Counted from the stretch's first letter, positions 1 through 12,731 are shown. The stretch: DNA of 64,000 nt from Juglans regia (GCF_001411555.2 NC_049911.1:36779340-36843339), one strand, 5' to 3'. Translations and numbers: made by a program. The notes: generated by a model from the sequence alone, not told the origin.

Positions 1-1293
1 GCCTGGTGGTGGTGCAGCTGGTCGATCCTCAGCCTCAGCTGCGGTTCCTGTCTCGTCCAAGCGACCTGAATCATGGACGCGGCAGCCTTTACCTTTGCAA
101 TATCTGAACAGAAAGAAACAACAGACTAGTAAAAGAGCCGACGACCCCACGCACCCCACCACTAGGAAAGCCACCATCTTGTCATCCCAACCAGTGCTTC
201 CGGTTTCCTCTCCAGGTTGCGGTGATGGAGCGCACGGCGATGATGTCAGCGGTGGTGGAGGGGAAGTTCTCCTTGGACAAGGCCTGCAGATCATTTGTTG
301 ACCACAAATTATGGAAGACCCTGCCAATGGACCGCATGGACATTCACTTCTACTTCTACACGGCCCTGGCAAAACATAATCAAACACCGGGTGGTTTGAA
401 TCAAGAGTATTACTATTATCACCCCAACAATAAAGGGAGTCCGATGATGCAACTCCACAGAAAACGCTGCTCTTTGCTTCAATCGCTTTGAAATATTTCC
501 CCTGCAAGTTTTCTGGCAGACTGAAATTTTGTTCGCCCCAGCAAACAATTCTTCCATTAAGCTTCAGAGCACAACTACGGTTCTCTCCCAAAGCCAATGA
601 TGTGAACTCCCCCTGAGGTTTCTCGCCCACCATAACTCCCCAGCAATACAAGCTACTGTTGTCCGAATAGATGGCACAAGCATGCCTGAACCCGGCAGAA
701 ACCACGCTATAGTTCCCGCTAGGCTCCTTGCCAACAACTTGATTAGAACTATTGCTCCCAAAGCAAGTAATATTTCCAATTTGCGATAACCCACATACAA
801 AATTCTCACCCACTGCAATTCTTGAAAAGTTATGATTGATACTCGGAGAGAATCTGCGCCACTGCCAGCATTCTAGGCGACTGGTCTCGTTTACAAGGCC
901 ACAAATGTGAGAATTCCGAGCATCAAGTTCTTTGAGAGCCGGGCCACGATAGATACGCTTGGAGGACACAGTACGATCGGTAGAGAACCTCCAACAACGC
1001 ATGATCGATATGGATGAGGAAGATGGCGGCCTCAACGCGCAGAAAAACCCGTTTCCAGCGACTAACCCAGAAAATGACTTGTTCACGAGGATTCGAATTC
1101 CTTGAGGGAAACTAGTACAGTTGAGGGAAAGTGGCTGGTTAGGAGGCTTAGTTATTGCACAGATTAATGTTCGATCAGAAGTCTCAGAAATCGATACAGC
1201 GGAGAGTGAATAAACGAACGGAATACAAGAAACCAAGGATAAGGAGAGGATTAAGGGGAGGATAAAGTTGGAGTTGTTAAAGATGAAAGCCAT
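1..1293 (-). CDS. CRINKLY4-related receptor-like kinase (CCR4/CCR3-like), 5' part, truncated by window edge
   Basis: An uninterrupted frame of 431 codons runs from the ATG at 1293 to the left edge with no stop, so the gene continues outside. Seen: a hydrophobic signal peptide (about residues 1-29), then a Cys/Trp-rich ectodomain with repeated blocks of the type C-x-L-x(n)-C-W-G or C-F-G (for example CALKLNGRIVCWGE, SSLYCWG, NITCFGSN). This is the beta-propeller 'crinkly repeat' pattern of the CR4 family. A short Cys cluster (CRSRSECPCG...CRPCP) follows, then a Pro-rich stretch, a single membrane segment around residues 374-396 and a basic cytoplasmic start. The Ser/Thr kinase domain is expected beyond the window. 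The short Cys cluster and lack of a long TNFR-like region favour CCR4/CCR3 over ACR4. CR4-family kinases act at the plasma membrane in epidermal and meristem signalling; the ligand of this member is unknown. Other reading frames here hold only shorter chance ORFs. Confidence 0.85.
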   Translation of the reverse strand, partial: MAFIFNNSNFILPLILSLSLVSCIPFVYSLSAVSISETSDRTLICAITKPPNQPLSLNCTSFPQGIRILVNKSFSGLVAGNGFFCALRPPSSSSISIMRCWRFSTDRTVSSKRIYRGPALKELDARNSHICGLVNETSRLECWQWRRFSPSINHNFSRIAVGENFVCGLSQIGNITCFGSNSSNQVVGKEPSGNYSVVSAGFRHACAIYSDNSSLYCWGVMVGEKPQGEFTSLALGENRSCALKLNGRIVCWGEQNFSLPENLQGKYFKAIEAKSSVFCGVASSDSLYCWGDNSNTLDSNHPVFDYVLPGPCRSRSECPCGPLAGSSIICGQQMICRPCPRRTSPPPPLTSSPCAPSPQPGEETGSTGWDDKMVAFLVVGCVGSSALLLVCCFFLFRYCKGKGCRVHDSGRLDETGTAAEAEDRPAAPPPG

Positions 1294-1770
1294 GGAAATA
1301 ATGGGCAAGTTTTGATAATATCATGGTGGGTAAGGAGGAGCATGAGGTTTTCGGCCAATTTGAAGTGTGTATAGGAGTTTCGAAAAGGGGGGGGGCGAAA
1401 GAGAAAAGTGAAGGAAAACGCGGTTTCTTTAGGGAGGGTTTGTGAGGACCAAAGACCAAGCAAGTCATTTGAAAAGTTAATAGTTTGAGAAGTGGACCGC
1501 TTAGTCGTTACCCCAAGGAGAGAGCTGAAAACTACAAAACACTAGTCATTAATCCAAAGCCTAAACTCCTAACCTTCCGTTCAAAATTAGGTCGAGAAGA
1601 TGATTTTAGAGCTGAGCAGCCACAGTTGTCTGGGGATGGATGATGTAGGTTCGTATCATACGTGCAGGTTAAGGAAGGAAGGAGTCAGGACCCACAAAAG
1701 CCATATAAAATAAATCTCATCCTATGCTTTGTGTAATTTCTCTGTAATTGCATCATCAGTGATTAACGAC

Positions 1771-1774
<4 letters not shown>

Positions 1775-1802
<28 letters not shown>
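1775..1802. repeat. (AT)14 microsatellite
   Basis: Perfect AT dinucleotide run in intergenic DNA. A likely length-polymorphic marker. Confidence 0.9.
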
Positions 1803-1805
<3 letters not shown>

Positions 1806-2404
1806 ACTCTTCTTATTTAATATTTTGTTATCTACACCAAAATACAAGTTGTTGAAGTCAGCTGAGTCCATTATGCAATCATCATTCATACATCTAAAGT
1901 CCATTATCCACGTATATCACAAATTGGTAATGATCGCCATAAGAGCAACCAATTATATGTTTTTTACCCAAGTAAGAATTACTTTATTTAATAAATAAGT
2001 AGACTAATTTATGAACCCGAGTAGGACATTTTTAGTTCCATCTGAAACTTTTTGTCTCGATCCCTCTGGATTTCAACCCAATCAATCCAGAGTGGTTAAG
2101 CTGATTCCCTCTTTAATTGTGTTTTTTTTTTTTTTTTCTTTTACTTTTCTTCTGAATTATGTCGGTTTTTTAAGTCGGGCTATTACATCTAAAGAACAAA
2201 TAACAAACATTCGGCCCCTAATGTTCATGTTTTGCTGCTCTATAAATTTTGGTTTCTTGAGACCAATATATAATTTATACATTCCACATCAGCAATTTAC
2301 CTTTAGGTATTTTTAAATATCAAGTAGTTGATTTCGAAGTAATATTGAATCAAATCTGCTTGAAATGCTTCTTCTGCCTTTCATATGCAAAATTATTCCT
2401 GAAT

Positions 2405-2406
<2 letters not shown>

Positions 2407-2442
<36 letters not shown>
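2407..2442. repeat. (AT)18 microsatellite
   Basis: Perfect AT dinucleotide run about 200 bp downstream of the CEPR2-like stop codon. Confidence 0.9.
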
Positions 2443-2448
<6 letters not shown>

Positions 2449-2639
2449 TGCATATACAAAACCAGCAATAGGCTCCGCATCAGATTACAGCAACCAACTC
2501 CATTTCGTCTAATACGTGTACTCTAGGAGGTCTTATCATCATAATCATAGGAACTACAATTTGGCCAACAATTGCGGAAGTCCTAAGATTTGCATCAAGT
2601 TTTTGAACCTCAGCTATTCCTGAAAGCAAATATGACTGA

Positions 2640-5600
2640 CTAGAGGAAAAACTTGCTGTTTTTGTCAGAGTCGTTTTTTCGGGACTTGAAAGCGCAAGGA
2701 TCGGCATCAATAAGCATTTTGACCACCTCCCTCATAGTAGGGCGAACGGATGGAAGCTTAGTAGTACAAAGGACTGCAACCTTCAAGACCTTAATCATGT
2801 CATCTTGGACAGAATGAGTTGCCACTTTATCATCCAGAACCCTGAGAACACTTTCACGGTCATTGAGATGATTTAAAACCCAATAAACAATATCTTTTCC
2901 TTCTCCATATTCCTCTTCAACAGGTCTTCTACCCGTAATTAGTTCTAGCAGCACCACACCAAAGCTATATACGTCACTCTTTTCAGTGACTTTAAGACTA
3001 TATGCCAGCTCTGCATAGTAAAATTGGAGTCTAGACATTAGTAACAATAGACAATCGCAATTCCCTAAAGGACATTGGATTTATATAAAAACCTCTTCAT
3101 TAGTCACAAAGGAAACCTCAGCCACGCAAGTTTACAAAATTAGAATTTTCATCAGGTTATCATAACTAGTTTCCCTTAGTTTAATAACTTTTTCCATTTT
3201 ATTGTGGGGCGGGGGCAGGGGGTAATGTAGACATAACGATAGATAACTTGAAGGAATGAACCATTCTTTTTACTTCGGTTACACTTCAGAAACCATATTC
3301 CAGTGGGTCATATCTTAGTGAGGGTTTTCAAGTAGACGCTCTATAAGAAGCAATCATCAAAATTACATTCTCAACAAAGAACATTTAATACTAACTAGTT
3401 CTGAAAATGTTACCTAAGATTTATTATATCCACGTTTCCTGCAAAAACCACACATGATCCTTTCATGAAATATTAAGGTCCTATGGCTAGGAGACAGATA
3501 ACCGCCAACATGAGGGCTTAATGAATATCATTCATGGTTTATTTATCCATGCATGAAAAAAGAAAAGAAAAGAAGTTTTGAAACTCACCAGGAGCAATAT
3601 AGCCGTGAGTGCCAGCAAAACAGCTATAATCAGACCCTTTAAGAGACTTCTCAGCAACCTTTGCAACCCCAAAGTCAGCAATTTTTGGCTCATAATCCTC
3701 ATTAAGTAAAATGTTGCTTGATTTTATATCCCTATGAATGATAGGTGGTGAACAATCATGGTGCAGATATGCAATCCCCTTTGCAGCTCCCAAACAAATT
3801 TGATACCGCTGGTACCAATCCAATTCTGGCTGCCCAACTTTGATGTCTCTGTGAAGAGCTTGAAATAGATTACCATTTTCCATGTACTCAAATACCAGAA
3901 AACTTGAGCCTCCTTTTAGCAGAGATGCATAAAGCTTCAGTATATTTCTGTGCCTGATTTTTCCCAGAATCTCCATTTCTGCTTCCAAAATCTTCACGCC
4001 ATCTCCTTTCCATAGTTGCTTTACAGCCACTGTACTTCCATTTTTCTTCAAATCCAGTCGATAAACTTTTCCTGTAGCACCACTTCCAATCACATTTTCT
4101 TCTTCCAGATCACATATTTCATCAGCATTGATATCTAGTTGGTGGAAAGATGCAAGTTTCCATTTAGGATCTACTTTCTTCTCCCCTTCCAACTCATTTT
4201 CCATATCAGCCTCACTAAGCTTGAAGTTCTTATAACTCACAAGCAATAATCCAGCTAATAGGACAACCAAGGTGGATGCTATAACACATAACAGAACGAA
4301 TTTACCTGCAAAGATCCCTCTTTGACTATGGTTTTTAGTACAAACATTTATGCTTGAACTGATTTTAGAATTTTGGTTGACACAGAGTCCCTTGTTTCCA
4401 AGATATGCTATGTCTCCACCCATGGTCAAAAGATCAGATGGAACCCTTCCCGATAGCTGGTTTTCAGACAAATCAATGGAGCTTAACCTCAGTTTCTCCA
4501 AGTTTTCAGGAATCAAACCTGTAAGTTCATTTCTCGAAAGATTCAGAGAGTTCAACGAGGCCATTGAAGAAAATGTTTCTGGTATATTTCCTGTCAAAGC
4601 ATTTAAGGCAAGATTCAAGTCAACAAGCCTCACACAGTTACCCAGTTCAGGGGGTATTGATCCTGTCAAAGAATTCTTTTCCAAGTGCAAAGATGATAAT
4701 TGCAGCAGAGCACCGATTTCAGAAGGTATTTTACCAGTGAAGTTATTACTGCTCAAATGAAGCCTCTCTAAGTTGCTCAGCTTGCCAAGTTCTGGTGGAA
4801 GCTCACCTGAAAAGTTATTGTTCAATAAAACCAACTGACTCAAGCTAGCAGAAAACCTGATCTCGGCGGACATACCTCCACTAAAATTGTTATCACCAAA
4901 ATCAATCATTCTTACGTATGGAAGTGCCCAAACCCCATCGGGAACTTTCCCAGACAAGCGGTTCATATTGATTCTCAACCTTTGTAGAGACTTGCACTCA
5001 GCATAAGACTCTGGCAATTCTCCGGAAAATTCATTTCCCAAAGCAAGTAAGAACCTTAGCTTCCTGTTTTCACACAAGAACTTTGGGAAACCACCCGAAA
5101 ACTTATTCTCAGATATGTCGATGCTGTCCAACGGTGAAAACCGGCCAAAATTCACAGGAAACTCCCCGGTAAAGCTGTTACCATAGATTGAGAACCCAAC
5201 AAGATGCTGCATATCTCCAAATCCTGCAGGGAATTCCCCGGAAAAGTTGTTCTTATAAATATGGAAAACCACCAAATTCTTCAGACTCCCAATTTCATTG
5301 GGCAACTTCCCATGCATCCTGTTGGCAGAAGCATCGAATTCTCTCAGAAAGGTCAGGTTGGCAAGCTCTCGTGGGATTTCTCCAGCCAAATTGTTATCGA
5401 AGAGCTCGATCTTGTTCAGTTTCTTTAATTTGACAATCGACTCGGGGAAGTTCCCGGAGATCTTGTTACTCGACATATCAAGCGTCTCCAGCTCCTTGAG
5501 CTCGAAAATAGACTCTGGAATGTCTCCCTTCAAGTTAGCACCCCCCAGATATAACCAAGTCAAGTTCTTCAAATTCCCAAGAGTCTCAGGAATTTCACCC

Positions 5601-6145
5601 TCGTCGAATACATTCTCACCGAGCCCCAGAGCAATCAATCGGGTTAAATTCCCCACCCAACTTGGCAATGAACCCGAAAAGTAGTTTAGTGAAAGATCGA
5701 GAATCTCCAAGCTTCTCAGCCCGGAGAGGTCGGGAATACGTCCGATCATGTTGTTTTCTGTGAGATTCAACACTCTAAGGTTGCTGCAGTTACTCAGTTC
5801 CAAAGGAAGCTTTCCGGAGATGTTATTGGACGGTAACGAGAGTACAGTCAAGCTCTGGAGGACAGAAATAAACGGCGAGATCACCCCCGAAAGAGACTTG
5901 CTTTCAAGAGAGATTTCGGTTACTCTACCGGAAACCGGGTGGCACGTAATGCCGGAGAACTCACAGGGAGAGTTTGAAGCTTTCCAGGATTGCAAGCAAT
6001 GGTGGGGGTCATTGAGCTGGTTTTTCCAGCGGAGGAGGGCTTCGGATTCGGCCGTTAGGGGCGTACAAGGCGGGAAAAGAGAAAAGAAGAGGAAGAACAG
6101 GAGGGTTGTGAACCGGAGGGAGGGAATGGGGGTAGTTGTGGCCAT
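2640..6145 (-). CDS. CEPR2: CEPR2-like leucine-rich-repeat receptor kinase (CEP peptide receptor)
   Basis: Two exons, 6145-3589 and 3010-2640, give a 975-residue protein. The junction restores the kinase motif G-Y-I-A-P-E-L-A-Y, and intron borders are GT (3588) and AG (3011). Seen: signal peptide about 1-30; N-cap pair SPCEFSGITC; about 20 LRRs of the LxxLxLxxNxLSGxIP type; membrane segment 616-637; kinase with GSGATGKVY (687-695), catalytic Lys709 (VAVK), HRD 804-806 and DFG 824-826. The residue-level pattern (NVFDEGEIPETLGNLKNLTW, FSIYGNSFTGEFPVN, C-terminal DADPC) matches CEPR2 rather than CEPR1, and the length is close to Arabidopsis CEPR2. Known of the family: a plasma-membrane receptor for C-terminally encoded peptides, linked to nitrogen-demand and ABA signalling. 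All key kinase residues are present, so it should be active. Only the symbol (CEPR2 versus a close paralogue) is inferred. Confidence 0.93.
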
Positions 6146-6565
6146 TAGGGAATAGAGCAGGGGCCAAATGGTAATTAAAAAAAGGGAGGGGAGGAGATGG
6201 ATCTAGTAGTGATGTAGAACTAACTATACGTAGTAGGGGGTGTGAGCATGAAACGCCATTAGTACCCGATTGGTCACCATCTTGGGAACAGCTGAGCAGG
6301 AAACAAACGTTCACAAATGAAATAATTGAGCCGATTATTATTATAATAATATTTATTTATAAAATAAATAAACTTCTGTTGAGAGCGTTGAAGGTAATCA
6401 ACAGCGAGAAGACAAAGAAAGCTGAAGGTTAAAACGTCAATTTTGTTTGTAGCTGTGGATGAGTGGCGTACCTGATAATAAAAGAATCAGACCGTACTTC
6501 AAAGTTACTCATATCTTTTACATTTGCATAAAGTGATCAGTAATTTATCTCAACTAAAACTAAAG

Positions 6566-6737
6566 GTCGGTTTGGATTGAGAAGTTACATTTGCATAAAT
6601 AATTTAGTTTTTTTTTTAATTTTTAAAAAATAATAATATTAAAAAATATCATGTCATATCATCAATCTAAACGAATTTTAAAATAAATTTATATTTTTAA
6701 TATCATCTCATCTCATTTCATCTTTATCCAAACGGAC
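6566..6737. mobile_element. Short MITE-like element with imperfect terminal inverted repeats
   Basis: The left end GTCGGTTTGGAT and the reverse complement of the right end GTCCGTTTGGAT match at 11 of 12 bases around an AT-rich core with no coding capacity. A clear target duplication is not visible, so boundaries are approximate. Confidence 0.5.
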
Positions 6738-7910
6738 ATAAAACATATCCATATTCCTAATGATACCAATGTAATTACCAATTCTAAATCCTAACATTTT
6801 TCAAAACCACTAACACCCAACTTTTGTGAACTACCTTCAAGCATTCCAAATCTAACACCCAACTTTGTGAATTTCCTGTTTTTTTAGTCTACTTTATGAA
6901 CTATACCATTAAAAAAGGAAACTTAAAAAGCAAACAACTTACTTGAATCAAAGCTGATTCGGAGGGGGGAAAAGAGGGAGAGAAAGATATAAGGAAAGAG
7001 AAAACAAGCGAAGAAGTTGGAAGCTGATTATGTATGTAACCATTTAACCTGAATTTTGATAGATGCGAGAACCAAAAGACCGCAGCTCAACTCTGATCTG
7101 CTCCTGCTCCTGCTCCTGCTCCATGCATGTTTTCCAAGTCCAACTGCTTGCTGCTTCGGTTTCACAATTCAATGGAGAGAGATTCCTCCTCAAAAGAAAG
7201 TAATTACTCAAAACAGAATTTATAAAGTAGAAGATAGCAGAGCTCCCTGATCTGGACGTAAAGCTCCCGGCCACAGCTTTTCAAAATGGACGACGATGAG
7301 AAGCCGATAAATCTGTCAAGGAAAGGAAAGAAGAACAAAACATGGAGCTGTATTGAGCAGAGAGGGTACGTGAGCTAAGCAGTGGCCAGTGGGGTGTAGG
7401 CCATAGGGCCACGAGATGATGGAGTGGAGACAAATATGCTTTGGTAAGGTTTTCTGGAGTTTTACTTACATCCCCCACCACCTCGATAACTGCGAAATTA
7501 AACGTCCTTGTTGTTTCTAGAAATAAATAATAAATAAATGTGTTCCCTTAAATTTCGGTTACTTTGGATATTTTGGAGATCGGATTAGAGTCAAAGTTGT
7601 CATCGAAAGTGTGGAGGACAATATAGGACTTGGCTTTTTTCCACGCTATTCATACTTCTTGATGTCTTGTATATATTTATAATTTTTATATCTATTAAAT
7701 AAAAAAATTTATATTATTAATATTTTTTAATTCAATTTTTTAATTTCATAATCTTTAATATATTAATAACTAACACATCAACACATATTTTTATATAAAA
7801 CTTATAAAAAATATTTTCTCACAACATCATGTTCGGAAGTGAGACAGAAGGTGGAGAACTGCTCAAATTAATTCTTAATTATTTTTGTTTTTTTTAAATA
7901 ACATTAAAAA

Positions 7911-7941
<31 letters not shown>

Positions 7942-9754
7942 CAGTAGTACGGTAGTTGTACCGTCCACTCATTTTTCTTCAAGTGTTGGACAAAGTAATT
8001 AAAATTAAAGTATGGTTAACATATTTGTGTGCGGGCGTGAGAGATCAAGTATCCCATCATACCGCAACAATAATAATTATGAATGAGCAAATTGATATAG
8101 ATTAATTGAGTAAGAGCTTTTCTCAAAAAAAAAAATAATTAATTAATTAATTAAAAGTTTATTTGGATAATAAGATGGAATGGGATGATTTTATATAAAT
8201 AAAATAAAATATTATTTTTTAATAATATTATTATTTAAAAATATTAAAATATTTATCATATTAAAATATTCTTGAGCTCAATCCCCTTCCCAATGAATAA
8301 AAAAAAATTTAGGAGAATAAAAGCTATTTGGATTTAGAAATACCTTCAATTCATCTAATTTTATTATTATTATTATTATAATTTTTTCAAATTTTCATAT
8401 AAAATATAATAAATAATTCAATTTTTTTAAATCTTAAAATAATAATAATATTAAAAAAATAATATTTTATTCAACTCATTTAAAATTAATTCATCTTATA
8501 TTCTTATCTTATATTCTTATCTATACAAGTCCTAAAAATTTAATATTACTATTTTCCGACCCAATGGTTGGCGTTTGAATTCAGAATTTGGGACCCATCT
8601 ACAAGGAATCGCATTAATGCAAGGAGAGGGGTGGGGGCCAATTGATCGAAATATATTAACAACTAACACACCAAAAAGGAAAAAAAAAAAAAAAAAATGG
8701 GGTTCATGTGGAGAACAGAAAGTTGATACAAACTGGCAGATTTGAAGGCCGACATGGTCCATCTGATATCCATGGTCTTTCATCTATTTCCAGACCTTTT
8801 CTATCTGCAACCGACACGGGCGTTGCTGGGCATCCATCTCTGTATCATGCGGTTCATAATTAGGACAGCCAGACTTTCTTTTTTAGTTTTAGAAAAAATA
8901 CAAAACTATATTTTTTCTTAATAAATAAATAAGAAAGGATGTTTTGCATGCATAGTAATCGGATTTGAAATTTTTATTCACTCTAGTCCCTACCAACCAC
9001 ATAACACTAATACGATGTAATCCTAAATAATGTATATAATATTGCCTCATACACATCAATTCTGGCGATGTTTATCTTAATTAATGCCATGTTCAAAAAG
9101 TAACTAATTATATCCAAGGAAAAAAGATTTAAAAAGTAAGGAAATTAGAAAAAGTTTGCTGTGTGGAGGAGGGAACGGTGCAGATCTCTTTCAAAATGGA
9201 GAGCGATATAACACTCTCGTGCATTTAGTAAGGAATAGCTAGCACGACTTGACTCATTCAACCACGGAATTATGGATATATATATATATATTTATTGTGG
9301 GGATGTGCTCTCTCTACTGGTTAAGTGTTTAGTGCATCCAGCTCAGGCTGAGTTATTCTAAAGCTACTTCAGTAGTACTGATAAAACAATTACCTGATAC
9401 AACGGTAGCCTGTGACGTCGCATGATCCTCTCCCTGTCCGCATCCTTCTTCAACCCAAAAATCAAAAGAAAAAAGCTACACGGTAGTGCTCCATTTGGAG
9501 TGAGTTGGGCTTGGGACTCACGGGTCTTTCTTTTTCTGGATTCGGCCTCGGCTTTTAAGCAGTGGACCATATTGGGCTTAATTTTGGGCCCTAAAAAGTG
9601 AGTTGCATCGGCGTCCTATTTTTCTTTGGCATCTGTTTTGTTGCTAACGCTATTGCTTAGGTAAATATTCCCTGCGGCCTGCAAAAATAGTTAATACAAA
9701 ATTTTAACTATTCTTCCAGTCGATAATCCCAGGCTGAACGCAGGTATTGACTTG

Positions 9755-10446
9755 TGGGAGTGGTAATATGTGATACGTCTCGTTAATTTAATATGAATAT
9801 GACAAAATAAAAGTGAGTTTGGATTTGACCTTAACGAGTTCGGGTCAAAACAAATTAACATTTTAAGACACAATTATTTAACAGGTCAACCCGTTATGAC
9901 CCGTTAAGAAAGTTGAATTTATATTTGTATCATATTTGAGATTATAATATTTGAGATTATAACATTAATATTTTACAATATTTGTTTATCATATTTGGAA
10001 TTGTAACTTTAATATTATTACAATGTATGTTTATCATATTTGTGCAATTGTGTGTATATCATATTTGGCACTGCTGGGATTTTAATATCGGTATTTTTAT
10101 TGTTTTGATTGTAATTTTAGAATTGTAGTTAGTTTTTTATTTTTTATAAATATTATTTATATTTTCATGTTTATATAAAATCAATCAAGTCAAACGGATT
10201 GAAATGGGTATGTTCAACCCATTGACGTAAACATGTTGAAACGGGTCGGGTCGTATCGTGTCAATCTATTTTGTATTCAGTAACGGATTGTATCATGTCA
10301 ACCAGTTATTTTAATGGGTCGTGTTAGGGTTTGAAATTTTAACACAAAATTCTTAACAAGTCGTGTTTGGGTTGACCAATTAAGTATAATGTACATGTCT
10401 TGACACAACACTAACACGATTTGTTAACACGATTTGACACTCCTAC
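9755..10446. mobile_element. Candidate non-autonomous hAT-like element
   Basis: The segment is rich in GGGTC/GACCC and ACACGA motifs. It starts near GGGAGTGGTAATATGTGATACG and ends near the inverse of GGAGTGTCAAATCGTG, so both ends begin GGAGTG. The phrase AACGGATTGTATCAT recurs at about 53718, suggesting a dispersed family. No transposase and no clean target duplication are visible. Confidence 0.35.
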
Positions 10447-10617
10447 TGACGTGGATGTCGTTTAGTGAAACGGGGCATTTTGTCCCAAGGGGCTTAATGA
10501 AACAGGATTGAGATCCAAGGCGAAAAACGAAAATGCAAAGAGGAAATGCAATGCAGGAGAGACAAACTCCATCTAAAAGGTGCGGATTGGTGTTTACCAA
10601 AATACACCATTTCATTA

Positions 10618-10786
10618 AGGTTGTGTTTCGATAATGAGATATTCTCATATAGTCTGTGAACAGCAATACAAAAATAATAAAAAAGTAATGATATAATATT
10701 GAATAATAGTGAATAGTAATAAAAATATATAAAAAATAATAATAAAATAATGAATAGTATTTCTCAGTATCCAAACTAGGTCTAAA
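10618..10786. mobile_element. Short AT-rich MITE-like element
   Basis: The left end is GGTTGTGTTTCGATAATGAG and the inverse of the right end is AGACCTAGTTTGGATACTGA. The partial inverted similarity (TGTTTCGATAATGAG versus TAGTTTGGATACTGAG) encloses an AT-rich core with repeated GAATAGTA. Boundaries are approximate. Confidence 0.4.
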
Positions 10787-11342
10787 CCTCATTTCCCCTT
10801 TCCTTTTTTTCGTCTCCCTTCTCCTTCCCCATTTCGCTTTCCCAATTCCCATCTGTGAACCTAGAGTTTCTCTTATTCCCTTTCCATTTCCCGTCCCCAT
10901 CTCCATCGCGTCACTAGCTAGGATTCCTCTTCCAGTCGCCACCCCTTCCCAGTCGCCTACGGTGATTCTCCCTCCCCTTCCCCGTCACTACGATAGTTAC
11001 AACTTCCACCTCCCTTTCCTGCATTGCTCTACCACATCTCGATCCGTCAACGCCTCAGTAGGTCGAGCTCAAAGTCATTCTATAATCCGAGGTGATTTAA
11101 GACTAACTCCAACTTCAACGGTTGTTCTGTTTTAATTTACATAGAGAAAATATTTTTGAGATGTACGTGAACTGCTGATGAGATATGTTTTGTGAATTGA
11201 TTGGATTCAATAATATGTTTTGTTTGGACCTGCCAACCATTTCTTATGTCCAGGTATAATGGGTTTTTGGATTTTTGGGTTTTCTTCATTGTGACTTTGT
11301 GAATTATGCTTCTTTGAATACCTGTGATGGAGTGTAATATGA

Positions 11343-11710
11343 TTGCAATCTGTCCAGTCTTTTTGTGTCATCATTTATTTATCAGTCATGATCGTTACGT
11401 ACTTTTATTCATTAAAACATTCATTTCCTTTCATTTCTTTTCATTCCTTTCATTCATCAGTTGTTTCATAAAACATCTTTTCGCAACATAAATCATAAAA
11501 TCTCGGCATACATTTCGTGGAACATACATACAATACATACTACATATAGTATCCATTTACATGCATACGTACAAATATTCTTAAGGTGGATAAAAAGGAA
11601 CTGCCAAAGAGGATCAATACATACATATACTTAAATCTGAATACCTTAGCATAGATTTGTAAAATATTTTCATACTAAAAAAACATTTTTTATCATTTTA
11701 TAAAAAAACA
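11343..11710 (+). repeat. Dispersed non-coding repeat, copy 1
   Basis: About 365 bp share order and sequence with 19938-20302. Landmarks include CTGTCCAG, the CATAAAACAT block, GGAACATACATA, a TACTACATATAG block, AGGATC and CATAGATTTGTAAAA. Same orientation in both places. The type is unknown; an LTR remnant is possible. Confidence 0.6.
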
Positions 11711-12578
11711 CTCACTTCTACAATAAGCACTCCGACTGTGTCACATGTCAAGTTGTATCTGTGAACATAATTCGCTGTATGATTAACAATATTCCCTGGG
11801 CCTGCAAGAACAGTTAAATACGCCTCCTGAATCGGCCAACTCATTTCCATAAACTTAATTAAATAGAGAAAGATCACAGCGGGTGGAATATAAAAACAAT
11901 TCTTTTATCTGTCTTTTTACTCGAATGCTCAAAAAAACTCGCTCCTACTGTTTTGTGAGCGGCAGCTGTTTTAACTAAATAAATCATATTTAGCACCAGG
12001 TCGGGTCGGGTCATAATCATCACATACTAAAACAAAAAATGGAATTTATATTTTCCTCGTCTGTCTGTCTCACCTTCCTCTTCCTTTATTGAATCTATCG
12101 GTCTTTAGTGTTTTTTTTTTTTTTCAAAATAAGATTATATTCTCTTTCTTAGTTTATTGGTTTGTGAAATTACTTTGTTTTTCTGCAATTATTTTGCATT
12201 ATCTTCCATTCTTTTGAACGCGCCGTCAATATCTGCCCTGCTCTGTTTTCCTTCTTTCACTCGGACAAAACAAAAGAGCATGGCACATGCAGTTATCATC
12301 TGAAGCAAGCGTATTTACTAATGGCAGGTGTTATCAAATATGTCGTAGGGATCTCAAGATGTTTTGGTCTGATTTCTAAATGAAAAAATAAGGTCCGAAT
12401 CCCATATTAGGAGGATGGTCATTCGCAGTTAGACCTCAAATCAAAAGGGACATACATGATCACGTCCAACAAAAAACAGAATTTTCTTTTGATTATCGAG
12501 ACAAGAAGAAGAATAATCAATTACCTCTGATAACTTAAAAAATTCACCATAAACATTGCCCCTGTCTACTCGTGAAAA

Positions 12579-12612
12579 CAACAACAACATACATACATAC
12601 ATACATACATAC
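12579..12612. repeat. (CATA)n tetranucleotide tract
   Basis: Tandem CATA units lie upstream of the P450 gene, about 120-150 bp before its start codon. Confidence 0.8.
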
Positions 12613-12632
12613 CCTCTCTGTCTCTGCTGGCC

Positions 12633-12640
12633 TATTTAAA
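12633..12640 (+). promoter_or_regulatory. Probable TATA box of the CYP716-like gene
   Basis: TATTTAAA lies 92 bp upstream of the ATG at 12732, a normal plant spacing for a core promoter with a short leader. No other good TATA motif is closer. Confidence 0.5.
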
Positions 12641-12731
12641 TCCCAGTCGTGTTTTGCTGTTCCTCGCCAAATACAAACGTACGTTCCCTAATTAAGTTGT
12701 TCACTAGTCAGTTCTTGTTAAGCAGAAAGAT

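Larger units (their letters stand above)
1294..2639. other. Intergenic: upstream of the CR4-like gene, downstream of CEPR2-like
   Basis: No coding region is recognised. The segment holds the presumed 5' leader of the CR4-like gene, including a chance ORF (1277-1468, minus strand) that overlaps its start codon in another frame. Two AT dinucleotide tracts lie at 1775-1802 and 2407-2442. The stretch 2480-2639 is probably 3' untranslated sequence of the CEPR2-like gene. Confidence 0.6.
6146..12731. other. Gene-poor, repeat-rich intergenic region
   Basis: No gene is supported in these 6.6 kb; the ORFs are short and unlike any family I recognise. It holds AT-rich short elements with GTTTGGAT-type ends (6566-6737, 10618-10786), a candidate element with ACACGA/CGGGTC motifs (about 9755-10446), simple AT and GAA tracts (7905-7940), and a dispersed repeat (11343-11710) that recurs at 19938-20302. 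The final part is the P450 promoter. Confidence 0.6.

Noticed and set aside
309..818. Two minus-strand ORFs (82 and 84 residues) inside the first gene
   Set aside because: They are out of frame with the continuous 431-codon CR4-like frame, which explains the region fully.
6009..6314. 101-residue minus-strand ORF overlapping the CEPR2 start
   Set aside because: Proline-rich chance frame over the signal-peptide and leader region; no family features. It could act as an upstream ORF only if transcription starts before 6314, which cannot be seen.
9775..10440. Possible CRISPR-like or regulatory array of GGGTC/ACACGA motifs
   Set aside because: Spacing is irregular and the genome is eukaryotic; a degenerate transposon explains it better.
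10424..10942. 172-residue minus-strand ORF
   Set aside because: It spans a MITE-like segment and simple sequence; composition (Tyr/Phe/Ile runs) is typical of translated AT-rich DNA and no domain is visible.
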